Below, in pieces: positions 55,937-64,000 of a stretch of 64,000 bases of DNA. The notes beneath the pieces were generated by a model. The model was not told the origin of the DNA, ran no database searches, and saw only the letters and a program-made list of their open reading frames with translations. Made by a program: the position numbers and the translations under genes. Source of the DNA: Siccibacter colletis. Lineage in GTDB: Bacteria > Pseudomonadota > Gammaproteobacteria > Enterobacterales > Enterobacteriaceae. The DNA lies in assembly GCF_000696575.1 (NCBI RefSeq), contig NZ_JMSQ01000006.1:248001-312000 (forward strand), written 5' to 3'. Every line of letters begins with the position of its first letter. Within the stretch, counting starts at the first letter, position 1.

Positions 55937-57910
55937 ATGTTTAGGTTGAATGCTGTAATGCGCGGAGGCCTGTGCGCGTCTCTGTTTACCCTGGCGCTGC
56001 CGGTTCTGGCGGTTGATGATAACGCCGATACCATGGTGGTCACGGCGTCAGCAACGGAACAGAATCTGAAGGACGCGCCCGCCAGTATCAGCGTCATTAC
56101 TCAGGAAGATCTGCAGCGCCGTCCGGTGAATAATTTGAAGGACGTGCTGCAGGAGATCCCCGGCGTTCAGCTCACTAACGAAGGCGATAACCGCAAAGGG
56201 GTCAGCCTGCGCGGCCTCAGCAGCAGCTACACCCTGATTCTGGTAGACGGTAAGCGCGTTAACTCCCGCAATGTGGTATTCCGCCACAACGATTTCGATC
56301 TCAACTGGGTGCCGGTGGAAGCCATCGAACGCATTGAAGTGGTGCGCGGCCCGATGTCCTCCCTTTACGGTTCAGACGCGCTCGGCGGCGTGGTGAACAT
56401 CATCACCAAAAAAGTCGGCAGCGGCTGGCACGGCTCGGTGACCGCCGATACCACCATTCAGGAACACCGCGACCGCGGCGATACCCACAAAGGGCAGTTC
56501 TTCACCAGCGGCCCGCTGATTGACGATCTGCTGGGGGTGAAGGTGTACGGCAACCTGTCAAAGCGTGAAAAGGATCAGCAGCAGGATTCCACGAGCAGCG
56601 CCAGCGGCGAATCGCCGCGTATCGAAGGCTTCACCAGCCGCGATGCCAACGTGGAATTTGCCCTGACGCCGCATGAAAACCACGACTTCAACTTCGGCTA
56701 CGGCTTTAACCGTCAGGACCGCGATTCCGACTCGCTGGATAAAAACCGTCTGGAGCGCCAGAACTACTCGCTGGGCCACAACGGGCGCTGGGATCTGGGT
56801 AACAGCGAGCTGAAGTTCTACGGCGAAAAAGTGGATAACAAAAATCCGGGCAGCCAGGGCATTACCTCCGAGAGCAACGCCGTGGACGGCAAATTCATGC
56901 TGCCGCTGGGTGAAATCAACCAGATGCTGACCTTCGGCGGAGAGTGGCGTCACGACAAACTGAGCGATCCGGTTAACCTGACCGGCGGCTCCAGCAGCAA
57001 AACCTCTGCCACCCAGTACGCCCTGTTCCTGGAAGACGAATGGCGCATTATCGATCCGCTGGCGCTGACCGCGGGCCTGCGTATGGACGATCACGAAACC
57101 TACGGCGATCACTGGAGCCCGCGTGCCTACCTCGTCTATAACGCCACCGATACCGTAACGGTGAAAGGGGGCTGGTCAACCGCCTTTAAAGCGCCGTCCC
57201 TGCTGCAGCTTAGCCCGGACTGGACCACCGGTTCGTGCCGCGGCAGCTGCCAGATCGTCGGTAGCCCTGAGCTGAAGCCGGAAACCAGCGAGAGCTATGA
57301 GATCGGTATTTACTATGCGGGGGAAGAGGGCTGGCTGGAGGGCGTTGATGCCAGCATCACCACGTTCCAGAACGATATCGACGATATGATCGGTATCAAC
57401 CGCACCGCTAATCGCGGGCTGGCACCGTCTTATGACAACTTCGTTGGCTTTGATGATGAAACCGGTAACCCGATATTCCGCTACTACAACGTCAATAAGG
57501 CGCGTATTCGCGGGGTGGAAACCGAACTGAAAATACCGTTCGATGACCAGTGGAAGCTGACGCTGAACTACACCTATAACGACGGGCGCGATCTCAGCGA
57601 CGGCGGTAACAAACCGCTCTCCGAGTTACCGCTGCACACCGCTAACGGAACGGTAGACTGGAAGCCGCTGGCCGACTGGTCATTCTATGTTTCCGCCAAC
57701 TATACCGGTGAGAAGCGCACCACCACCACCGACGGCCCGACGCCGGGCGGGTACGTGATCTGGAACGCGGGTGGCGCATGGCAGGCGACGAAAAACGTCA
57801 AGCTGCGCGCCGGGGTGATGAACCTGGGTGATAAAGATCTCAGCCGCGACGATTACAGCTACAACGAAGACGGCCGCCGCTACTTCCTGGCGATGGATTA
57901 CCGTTTCTGA
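55937..57910 (+). CDS. cirA: Catecholate siderophore TonB-dependent receptor (colicin I receptor)
   Basis: Outer-membrane 22-strand barrel that imports iron complexes of enterobactin breakdown products such as dihydroxybenzoylserine, powered by TonB; it is also the colicin Ia/Ib receptor and an entry route for siderophore-cephalosporins. 657 aa, against 663. A signal peptide to about residue 25 is followed by the TonB box DTMVVTA (31-37) and the plug, with [20 protein letters not shown]. The chain ends in aromatic Phe. The ATG at 55937 is chosen because it opens the signal peptide. Loops differ in length from E. coli. Confidence 0.97.
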   Translation: MFRLNAVMRGGLCASLFTLALPVLAVDDNADTMVVTASATEQNLKDAPASISVITQEDLQRRPVNNLKDVLQEIPGVQLTNEGDNRKGVSLRGLSSSYTLILVDGKRVNSRNVVFRHNDFDLNWVPVEAIERIEVVRGPMSSLYGSDALGGVVNIITKKVGSGWHGSVTADTTIQEHRDRGDTHKGQFFTSGPLIDDLLGVKVYGNLSKREKDQQQDSTSSASGESPRIEGFTSRDANVEFALTPHENHDFNFGYGFNRQDRDSDSLDKNRLERQNYSLGHNGRWDLGNSELKFYGEKVDNKNPGSQGITSESNAVDGKFMLPLGEINQMLTFGGEWRHDKLSDPVNLTGGSSSKTSATQYALFLEDEWRIIDPLALTAGLRMDDHETYGDHWSPRAYLVYNATDTVTVKGGWSTAFKAPSLLQLSPDWTTGSCRGSCQIVGSPELKPETSESYEIGIYYAGEEGWLEGVDASITTFQNDIDDMIGINRTANRGLAPSYDNFVGFDDETGNPIFRYYNVNKARIRGVETELKIPFDDQWKLTLNYTYNDGRDLSDGGNKPLSELPLHTANGTVDWKPLADWSFYVSANYTGEKRTTTTDGPTPGGYVIWNAGGAWQATKNVKLRAGVMNLGDKDLSRDDYSYNEDGRRYFLAMDYRF

Positions 57911-57922
57911 CGGGAGCCTGAA

Positions 57923-57951
57923 GGTGGGTGCGCTGCGCTTACCCACCCTAC
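57923..57951. repeat. REP-like palindrome, inverted copy after cirA
   Basis: GGTGGGTGCGCTGCGCTTAC followed by CCACCCTAC, the reverse orientation of the family. With the next copy it makes an inverted pair. Confidence 0.7.
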
Positions 57952-57977
57952 CGGTTTCAGGGCGGGCCCTGGGCGGG

Positions 57978-58025
57978 GTAGGGCGGGTAAGCTTGCGCAC
58001 CCGCCGTTTACCATGCGCACCCGCC
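57978..58025. repeat. REP-like palindrome with duplicated right arm
   Basis: GTAGGGCGGGTAAGCTTGCG then CACCCGCC (57978-58005). A second right arm ATGCGCACCCGCCGTTTA follows directly, ending at 58030. Confidence 0.7.
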
Positions 58026-58040
58026 GTTTAGCACAGGCAT

Positions 58041-58066
58041 AACCCGGTCAACGACCGGGTTTTTTT
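58041..58066 (+). terminator. cirA terminator
   Basis: AACCCGGT-CAACG-ACCGGGTT followed by TTTTT; the T tract overlaps the stop codon of the convergent yeiG gene. Confidence 0.8.
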
Positions 58067-58895
58067 ATGAAAACAAATGCTGCGCGTGGAAACGCAGGTG
58101 GTCTTCGACAAAGCTGGCGATGAAGTAGTAGCTGTGGTCATACCCCGGCTGCATCCGCAGTTCCAGCGGCCAGCCTTTGGCCTTCGCCACCGCCGCCAGG
58201 CGCTCAGGCTTCAGCTGCCCTTCAAGGAAATTGTCGCTCTCGCCCTGATCGATAAGCGTCGGCAGCATCGCATCGGCATTTTCCATCAGGGCACAGCTGT
58301 CCCACGCCTGCCACGCCGCACGGTCATCGCCGAGATAGGCGCTGAACGCCTTCTCACCCCAGGGCACCGCCGCCGGATTGACAATAGGCGCAAAGGCCGA
58401 TACCGACCGGAAGCGGCCCGGATTTTTCAGCGCCATCACCAGCGCCCCGTGACCGCCCATCGAATGCCCGAAAATGGATTCTCGCTCGCCAACCGTGAAG
58501 TGACTGCGGATCAACGCCGGCAGCTCATCGCGCAGGTAGTCATACATCCGGTAGTGCGCCGCCCAGGGTTCACGGGTGGCGTTGAGATAAAACCCGGCAC
58601 CTTTACCCAGATCGTAAGCGTCATCATCCGCCACCGCGTCGCCGCGCGGGCTGGTATCCGGCATCACCAGCACGATACCCAGCTCTGCCGCCACGCGCTG
58701 CGCTCCGGCTTTGGTGGTGAAGTTCTCATCGTTGCAGGTCAGGCCTGACAGCCAGTAAAGCACCGGCGGCGGCGCGTCGTGGCGCGCTGGCGGAATAAAA
58801 ATACTGAATGTCATCTCGCACTGGAGCACCGACGAAGTATGGCGCCAGCGCTGCTGCTGGCCTGCAAAAATACGATGTTCTTCAACCATTTCCAT
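58065..58895 (-). CDS. yeiG: S-formylglutathione hydrolase YeiG
   Basis: Esterase of the FrmB/esterase-D family that hydrolyses S-formylglutathione to formate and glutathione in formaldehyde detoxification; 276 aa, against 278. The catalytic triad is Ser145 (FGHSMGGHG), Asp221 and His254 (GYDHSYYF). It is convergent with cirA and its stop lies in the cirA terminator. No frmR/frmA partners are nearby, as in E. coli. Confidence 0.95.
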   Translation of the reverse strand: MEMVEEHRIFAGQQQRWRHTSSVLQCEMTFSIFIPPARHDAPPPVLYWLSGLTCNDENFTTKAGAQRVAAELGIVLVMPDTSPRGDAVADDDAYDLGKGAGFYLNATREPWAAHYRMYDYLRDELPALIRSHFTVGERESIFGHSMGGHGALVMALKNPGRFRSVSAFAPIVNPAAVPWGEKAFSAYLGDDRAAWQAWDSCALMENADAMLPTLIDQGESDNFLEGQLKPERLAAVAKAKGWPLELRMQPGYDHSYYFIASFVEDHLRFHAQHLFS

Positions 58896-59050
58896 CCGGG
58901 TTCTCCTCTTTCATTGATGGCATAACCCTAAGTGTCCGTGCGGTTTCGCATTAACGCAAGGAATGGATTAAGCCAGCAGAGGTTTTACTTCTCCTGCTAA
59001 CTTATCTGCGGCATCATGCTGATAACAAAAATATAACAAGAGGACAGGCC

Positions 59051-60178
59051 GTGGCGCTGCGTATTGCAATGAGTGGCTTTCTGGCACTGGTGGTGGTGAT
59101 GGGCATCGGGCGCTTTGCCTTTACGCCCCAGGTGCCGCTGATGATCCGCGACGGCGAACTGACCCTGACGTCGGCCGGGCTGGTGGCCGCCTGTAACTAC
59201 CTCGGTTATCTGGTGGGCGCCTGGGATGCGATGCGCGCCACTACGCGCGTTGAGTGGCGGTTACATGGCGGCGTCTGGGGCGCCGTGGCGCTCACGCTGC
59301 TTTCAGCCGTCGCCAATGACGCGCTGTTACACGGCGTACTGCGCTTCGTGATTGGCTGCATGAGCGGCTGGGGGCTGGTGCTCATCGCTGCCTGGACTAA
59401 CGAACAGCTGGCGCACCACGGCAGGCCGGGACTCAGCGCCGCGGTGTTTGCCGGGCCGGGGGCGGGTATTGCCCTCAGCGGCCTGCTGGCGCTGGGCGTT
59501 CAGTCTTACGGGATGCCCGCCTGGGGCGGCTGGCTGGTGTACGGCGTGCTGGCGCTGGTGCTGATCGCGCTTATCGCCCGCAACCTGCCGGGGCGCGGCG
59601 AGCTGCACCGCCCGGAGAGCGCGCCGCCGCCGCTGATGTTAACTCCTGGCCTGAGAAAGCTGGTGTGGAGCTACAGCCTGGCGGGTTTTGGTTACATCCT
59701 GCCCGCGACGTTTTTGTCGCAGATGGCGGCGCAGCGTTTTCCCGGTAGCCTGTTCGCCCAGTTTGTCTGGCCGGTGTTCGGCATCGCGGCGGTGGTCGGC
59801 ATCGCGCTCAGCATCCTGCTGCGCCATCGCCTGCTGAGCAATCATCGCCTGGCGCTGGTGCTCTGGCTGCAGGGCATCGGCGTGAGCGCGGCCGCCAGCC
59901 TGCCGGGTATGGCCGGGCTGGTAACCGGCTCGCTGCTGGTGGGCGGCGGCTTTCTCTGCGCGGTACAGCTCTCCATGCAGTACGGTCGCGAACTGGCCCC
60001 GGCGCACAGCCGCTATATGGCGGGGCTGCTGACCACCGGTTACGCCCTCGGACAGCTTGTCGGGCCGGTGACCTCGTCGCTGGCGACCGCGCTGCTGCAC
60101 CGTCTCGAACCGGCGCTCTGGCTGGCCGGGGCGGCGCTGTTTATCGGCGGGCTGCTGGTGTGGCATCGTGATGAATAA
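59051..60178 (+). CDS. YbfB/YjiJ-family MFS transporter
   Basis: 375-aa inner-membrane protein with about 11-12 TM helices. The start IAMSGFLALVVVMGIGRFAF and the GIGRFAFTPQVPLM motif mark the YbfB/YjiJ family of the major facilitator superfamily. The substrate is unknown. The start is GTG at 59051 with AGGA upstream. It lies between yeiG and folE, where K-12 has no gene, with about 155 bp before it and 127 bp after it, so it is probably an independent transcription unit. High G+C resembles the surrounding core genes. Confidence 0.85.
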   Translation: MALRIAMSGFLALVVVMGIGRFAFTPQVPLMIRDGELTLTSAGLVAACNYLGYLVGAWDAMRATTRVEWRLHGGVWGAVALTLLSAVANDALLHGVLRFVIGCMSGWGLVLIAAWTNEQLAHHGRPGLSAAVFAGPGAGIALSGLLALGVQSYGMPAWGGWLVYGVLALVLIALIARNLPGRGELHRPESAPPPLMLTPGLRKLVWSYSLAGFGYILPATFLSQMAAQRFPGSLFAQFVWPVFGIAAVVGIALSILLRHRLLSNHRLALVLWLQGIGVSAAASLPGMAGLVTGSLLVGGGFLCAVQLSMQYGRELAPAHSRYMAGLLTTGYALGQLVGPVTSSLATALLHRLEPALWLAGAALFIGGLLVWHRDE

Positions 60179-60305
60179 AAGGATTCAGCAATTTCAATAA
60201 TTATCACCATGAATAGCTGGATTCTGAAAACGCGCTCGCGCACAATGTGGCAACACTCTGTCCCATGCAGGGCAGAGGTTAGCCCCACCTGCCGGAGAAA
60301 AAATC

Positions 60306-60977
60306 ATGTCATCACTCAGTAAAGAAGCCGCCCTGGTTCATGAGGCGTTAGTGTCCCGCGGTCTTGAAACCCCGCTTCGTCCGCCCGTTCATGAACTGGA
60401 CAACGAGACGCGCCGGAGCCTGATCGCCGGTCATATGACCGAGATCATGAAGCTGCTGAACCTGGATTTGAGCGATGACAGCCTCGCGGAAACCCCGCAC
60501 CGTATCGCCAAAATGTACGTGAATGAGATTTTCTCTGGTCTGGACTACGCTAACTTCCCGAAAATCACCATCATTGAAAACAAAATGAAGGTCGATGAGA
60601 TGGTCACGGTGCGCGACATTACCTTTACCAGCACCTGCGAACACCATTTCGTGACCATCGACGGCAAAGCGACCGTCGCCTATATTCCTAAAGACGGCGT
60701 TATCGGCCTGTCGAAGATCAACCGCATCGTGCAGTTCTTCGCGCAGCGCCCGCAGGTGCAGGAGCGTCTGACCCAGCAGGTGCTGATTGCCCTGCAGACG
60801 CTGCTTGGCACCAACAATGTCGCCGTGTCGATGGATGCGGTGCACTACTGTGTGAAAGCGCGCGGCGTGCGCGATGCCACCAGTGCCACCACCACCACCT
60901 CGCTGGGCGGACTGTTCAAGTCCAGCCAGAACACCCGTCAGGAATTCCTGCGCGCGGTACGTCACCACAGCAACTAA
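60306..60977 (+). CDS. folE: GTP cyclohydrolase I
   Basis: Converts GTP to dihydroneopterin triphosphate, the first step of folate synthesis; homodecamer in the cytoplasm. 223 aa, against 222. Zn ligands lie in TSTCEHHFV and in [24 protein letters not shown] precedes the ATG. yeiB follows 15 bp later, as in E. coli. Confidence 0.98.
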   Translation: MSSLSKEAALVHEALVSRGLETPLRPPVHELDNETRRSLIAGHMTEIMKLLNLDLSDDSLAETPHRIAKMYVNEIFSGLDYANFPKITIIENKMKVDEMVTVRDITFTSTCEHHFVTIDGKATVAYIPKDGVIGLSKINRIVQFFAQRPQVQERLTQQVLIALQTLLGTNNVAVSMDAVHYCVKARGVRDATSATTTTSLGGLFKSSQNTRQEFLRAVRHHSN

Positions 60978-60992
60978 CAGGGCGGGATACGC

Positions 60993-62150
60993 ATGGAGAG
61001 AAATGTCACGCTGGATTTCGTTCGTGGCGTTGCCATCCTGGGTATCCTGTTGCTCAATATCGTCGCCTTTGGTCTGCCTAAGGCGGCGTATCTTAATCCC
61101 GCCTGGTATGGCGACATCACCTCCCGCGATGCCTGGACCTGGGCGATCCTCGACCTGTTTGCGCAGGTAAAATTCCTCACCCTGTTTGCCCTGCTGTTTG
61201 GCGCGGGCCTGCAGATACTGCTGGCGCGCGGTAAGCGCTGGATCCAGTCGCGCCTCTCCCTGCTGCTGCTGCTCGGGTTCGCCCACGCCATTCTGCTGTG
61301 GGATGGCGATATTTTGCTGGCTTACGGGCTGATTGGGCTGGTGATCTGGCGCATGATCCGTGACGCTCCCAGCGGCAAATCGCTGTTTAACATGGGCGTG
61401 GTGCTCTATCTGGCGGGCGTGTTTGTGCTGCTGCTGCTGGGCCTCATTTCCGGCAACCAGACCAGCCGCTCCTGGGTGCCGGATCTGGCGAATCTGCAGT
61501 ATGAGCAGCTGTGGAAGCTCAACGGCGGGGCAGAGGCTATCGATAACCGCCTCGATCTGCTGGCGAACAATCTGCTGGCGCTGGGCGCGCAGTACGGCTG
61601 GCAGCTTGCCGGCATGATGCTGATGGGGGCGGCGCTGATGCGTAGCGGCTGGCTGCGCGGTCAGTTCAGCCTCAGCCACTACCGGCGCTGCGCCGCTATC
61701 CTGATCCCCCTCGGCATGGCCATTAACCTGCCGGCAATCGTGGCCCAGTGGCAGCTCGGCTGGGATTTCCGCTGGTGCGGCTTCCTGCTGCAGACGCCGC
61801 GCGAGCTGAGCGCGCCGTTTCAGACCATCGGCTATGCCGCGCTGGCGTTTGGCTTCTGGCCGCAGCTGGCACGCTTTCGCCTGACCAGCGCCGTGGCCTG
61901 CGTGGGCCGCATGGCGCTTACCAATTACCTGCTGCAAACCCTCATCTGTACCACGCTGTTCTATCGATTCGATCTGTTTATGAAATTCGACCGTCTGTCG
62001 CTGCTGGCCTTCGTGCCGGCGGTGTGGGCCGTTAACCTGCTGCTCTCTGTAGTGTGGCTGCGCTATTTCCGCCAGGGGCCGGTAGAGTGGGCCTGGCGCC
62101 AGCTGACGCGTCTTACCTGCGGCAGTGCTGTAACTGATACATCCAGATAA
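60993..62150 (+). CDS. yeiB: DUF418 inner-membrane protein YeiB
   Basis: 385 aa, the E. coli length, with about ten TM helices. It begins MERNVTLDFVRGVAILGILL, the start typical of the DUF418/OpgC-like acyltransferase fold group. Function is not established. It is probably co-transcribed with folE and is followed by galS. Confidence 0.94.
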   Translation: MERNVTLDFVRGVAILGILLLNIVAFGLPKAAYLNPAWYGDITSRDAWTWAILDLFAQVKFLTLFALLFGAGLQILLARGKRWIQSRLSLLLLLGFAHAILLWDGDILLAYGLIGLVIWRMIRDAPSGKSLFNMGVVLYLAGVFVLLLLGLISGNQTSRSWVPDLANLQYEQLWKLNGGAEAIDNRLDLLANNLLALGAQYGWQLAGMMLMGAALMRSGWLRGQFSLSHYRRCAAILIPLGMAINLPAIVAQWQLGWDFRWCGFLLQTPRELSAPFQTIGYAALAFGFWPQLARFRLTSAVACVGRMALTNYLLQTLICTTLFYRFDLFMKFDRLSLLAFVPAVWAVNLLLSVVWLRYFRQGPVEWAWRQLTRLTCGSAVTDTSR

Positions 62151-62179
62151 CGATCAAGATCACAATCATTAACAAAACG

Positions 62180-62197
62180 GATGTAACCGTTTTCAAG
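62180..62197. promoter_or_regulatory. GalR/GalS operator of galS
   Basis: GATGTAACCGTTTTCAAG fits the Gal operator pattern GTGKAANCGNTTNCAC; it lies 109 bp before galS. Autorepression of galS is known in E. coli. Confidence 0.75.
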
Positions 62198-62199
62198 CA

Positions 62200-62215
62200 T
62201 GTGATTTCCCTCACG
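62200..62215. promoter_or_regulatory. CRP site of galS
   Basis: TGTGATTTCCCTCACG has one perfect half (TGTGA) and one with a single mismatch (TCACG), right next to the Gal operator, as in E. coli. Confidence 0.7.
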
Positions 62216-62305
62216 CAGCGTCCGCCTGCACGCTGCCAGAATAGCGCCTCGTCCTGAACAGGGAGGTGCCTGTGCGTTGCTGCTCAATTCAAAAAGGTGA
62301 TGTCT

Positions 62306-63328
62306 ATGATCACCATTCGTGATGTTGCCCGTCAGGCGGGCGTCTCCGTCGCGACCGTTTCCCGCGTGCTGAACAACAGCGCGCTGGTCAGCCCGGATAC
62401 CCGCGACGCCGTGATGCAGGCGGTTTCCCAGCTTGGCTATCGACCCAACGCGAACGCGCAGGCGCTGGCGACGCAGGTCAGCGATACCATTGGCGTGGTG
62501 GTGATGGACGTGTCCGACGCCTTCTTCGGTGCGCTGGTGAAAGCGGTGGATATGGTGGCGCAGCAGCACAACAAGTACGTGCTGATCGGCAACAGCTATC
62601 ACGAAGCGGAGAAGGAGCGGCATGCGATTGAGGTGCTTATCCGCCAGCGCTGCAGTGCGCTGATCGTGCACTCCAAAGCGTTGGGAGATGACGAGCTGGC
62701 GGCCTTTATGGAGCACATGCCGGGGATGGTGCTGATCAACCGCATCGTGCCGGGGTACGAACACCGCTGCGTCGGGCTGGACAACATTGCCGGGGCGATG
62801 ATGGCAACGCGTTTACTGCTGGCGCAGGGCCACCAGCGGGTTGGCTATCTGGCGTCCAGCCACAGTATTGAAGATGACGCCCAGCGGCGCGAAGGCTGGC
62901 TGCGCGCGCTGGCGGAGCAGGGCATTACCCCTTCCGACAGCTGGATTGGCACCGGATCGCCGGATATGCAGGGCGGCGAGGCCGCGATGGTGGAACTGCT
63001 CGGCCGCAATTTACAGCTCAGCGCGGTATTCGCCTACAACGACAGTATGGCCGCCGGGGCGCTGACCACCCTCAAAGACAACGGCATCGCCGTGCCGCAG
63101 CAGCTTTCACTCATTGGTTTCGATGATATTCCCATTGCCCGGTACACCGATCCGCAGCTCACGACAGTGCGTTATCCGGTGGTGTCGATGGCGCGTCTGG
63201 CTACCGAGCTGGCCCTGCAGGGGGCGGCGGGAATGCTGGATCGCGAGGCGACGCATTGCTTTATGCCGACGGTAGTAAGACGCCATTCTGTGGCCTCGAA
63301 ACAAAGTGTGGCGCCGATCACTAACTGA
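62306..63328 (+). CDS. galS: Galactose regulon isorepressor
   Basis: LacI/GalR-family repressor that controls mgl and gal genes and itself, induced by galactose. 340 aa, against 346. The HTH reads [20 protein letters not shown] at the N-terminus, followed by the hinge and periplasmic-binding-type core. AAAAAGGTG lies upstream of the ATG at 62306; the ATG three codons before it lacks that spacing and is not in the family. mglB follows after 294 bp of operators. Confidence 0.96.
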   Translation: MITIRDVARQAGVSVATVSRVLNNSALVSPDTRDAVMQAVSQLGYRPNANAQALATQVSDTIGVVVMDVSDAFFGALVKAVDMVAQQHNKYVLIGNSYHEAEKERHAIEVLIRQRCSALIVHSKALGDDELAAFMEHMPGMVLINRIVPGYEHRCVGLDNIAGAMMATRLLLAQGHQRVGYLASSHSIEDDAQRREGWLRALAEQGITPSDSWIGTGSPDMQGGEAAMVELLGRNLQLSAVFAYNDSMAAGALTTLKDNGIAVPQQLSLIGFDDIPIARYTDPQLTTVRYPVVSMARLATELALQGAAGMLDREATHCFMPTVVRRHSVASKQSVAPITN

Positions 63329-63340
63329 TTATCTGACGTG

Positions 63341-63357
63341 ATGTAACCGTTTTCAAT
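63341..63357. promoter_or_regulatory. GalS/GalR operator of mglBAC
   Basis: ATGTAACCGTTTTCAAT fits the Gal operator pattern and repeats the galS operator sequence almost exactly. Confidence 0.78.
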
Positions 63358-63358
63358 C

Positions 63359-63374
63359 TGTGAGTAAATTCACA
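63359..63374. promoter_or_regulatory. CRP site of mglBAC
   Basis: TGTGAGTAAATTCACA has two perfect CRP halves; it adjoins the Gal operator as at galS. Confidence 0.85.
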
Positions 63375-63404
63375 GATTATTAACAAGGCGGTGTCTATAG
63401 TGAC

Positions 63405-63427
63405 AGCGTTTTCAGGGCTGAAACGCT
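63405..63427 (+). promoter_or_regulatory. Imperfect palindrome in the mgl promoter/leader
   Basis: AGCGTTTTCAG-GG-CTGAAACGCT pairs with a single unpaired T. A similar string lies in the E. coli mgl leader. It could be a second, weak Gal operator or an mRNA hairpin. Confidence 0.5.
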
Positions 63428-63622
63428 ATGTAACGGTGATTAATCGTTTTAACCATAGTCATTACCTCTAAAACATCTAAAAAAACGCAGTTCTGGAGCG
63501 TTACCGAACACGGAAGAAAAAACTTTAGTCAGTGAACTTCGGCATTCAGTAACGTCTCATTAACATTGCTGTCCTGCCGCCAGTTATACACTCGAACTAC
63601 CCTGCATAAAACCGGAGATACC

Positions 63623-64000
63623 ATGAATAAGAAGGTGTTAACCCTGTCCGCCGTGATGTCTTGTATGCTGTTTGGGGCGGCTGCCAATGCTGCTGATACC
63701 CGCATCGGTGTGACCATCTATAAGTATGACGACAACTTTATGTCCGTTGTGCGCAAGGCCGTCGAGAAGGAAGCCAAAGCCTCCCCGGATGTTCAGCTGC
63801 TGATGAACGACTCGCAGAACGACCAGTCCAAACAGAACGACCAGATCGACGTACTGCTGGCAAAAGGGGTTAAATCCCTGGCGATTAACCTGGTAGACCC
63901 GGCTGCTGCAGGGACCGTTATCGAGAAAGCGCGCGGCCAGAATGTGCCGATCGTCTTCTTCAACAAAGAGCCGGCCCGCAAAGCGCTCGACAGCTATGAC
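63623..64000 (+). CDS. mglB: Galactose/glucose-binding periplasmic protein (5' part, runs off window)
   Basis: Periplasmic binding protein of the MglBAC galactose importer and of Trg chemotaxis. The first 126 codons are present. The signal peptide (1-23, ending AANA) precedes [16 protein letters not shown], the start of the mature protein. The segment [14 protein letters not shown] is conserved, and [15 protein letters not shown] is the last part seen. The start codon is the ATG at 63623 with GGAG about 9 nt upstream. mglA and mglC are expected beyond the window. Confidence 0.97.
   Translation, partial: MNKKVLTLSAVMSCMLFGAAANAADTRIGVTIYKYDDNFMSVVRKAVEKEAKASPDVQLLMNDSQNDQSKQNDQIDVLLAKGVKSLAINLVDPAAAGTVIEKARGQNVPIVFFNKEPARKALDSYD

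Noticed and set aside
60348..61937. 529-aa minus-strand open frame opposite folE and yeiB
   Set aside because: It runs across two well-supported genes on the other strand and has a low-complexity Gln/His/Arg composition.
1..64000. CRISPR arrays, insertion sequences and prophage genes
   Set aside because: No regularly spaced repeats, transposase, integrase or phage structural genes were seen on either strand.

Overview
The window is chromosomal DNA of a member of the Enterobacteriaceae. Nearly every gene is recognisable as the counterpart of an E. coli K-12 gene from the 46 to 49 minute region, often at the same length and with the same catalytic residue numbers. The gene order and several non-K-12 genes point to an Enterobacter/Klebsiella/Citrobacter-like relative rather than Escherichia. 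I cannot fix the genus from the sequence alone. No prophage, insertion sequence or CRISPR array was seen.

Layout. 1-13 kb: nrdA (5' part), ubiG, gyrA, the Rcs phosphorelay (rcsC convergent with rcsB-rcsD), the micF sRNA and the porin gene ompC. 13-21.3 kb: apbE, the adaptive-response pair ada-alkB, the ABC exporter yojI, a SulP anion transporter that K-12 lacks here, and mqo. 21.3-24 kb: eco, a small lipoprotein and a cluster of four small unknown genes (two secreted, two membrane) ending at tRNA-Pro(GGG). In K-12 the nap-ccm-narP block lies between eco and this tRNA. 24-42 kb: yejM-yejL, yejK, rplY, radD, rsuA-bcr, yejG, the yejABEF peptide importer, pdeN, mepS, lpxT and yeiR. 42-50.5 kb: a divergent yeiQ/uxuA hexuronate pair, yeiP, yeiW and the fruBKA operon with two perfect Cra operators. 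50.5-51 kb: a gene-free stretch of short REP-like repeats and a GC-rich multi-hairpin element. 51-64 kb: nfo, yeiH/yeiE, lysP, cirA, yeiG, a YbfB-type MFS transporter, folE-yeiB, galS and the start of mglB.

Functional themes: DNA precursor supply, topology and repair (nrdA, gyrA, ada, alkB, radD, nfo); envelope stress and outer-membrane control (Rcs, micF, ompC, mepS, lpxT, yejM); carbon uptake under CRP, Cra, GalS and UxuR/ExuR control (fru, uxuA/yeiQ, mgl); and import of peptides, lysine and iron-catecholates.

Most interesting: (1) the four-gene cluster at 22.5-23.8 kb, whose promoter region carries overlapping consensus FNR and CRP sites and a perfect palindrome covering the likely -10; it encodes a secreted protein with a His/Gly-rich tail. 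(2) A duplicated MicC seed target in the ompC leader. (3) The multi-hairpin element at 50.7-50.9 kb. (4) A perfect 22-bp palindrome between yeiH and yeiE. Compared with K-12 the window is compact: yfaL, the ato-yfa genes, nap-ccm-narP, setB and the nupX-rihB-psu genes are missing from their usual places.
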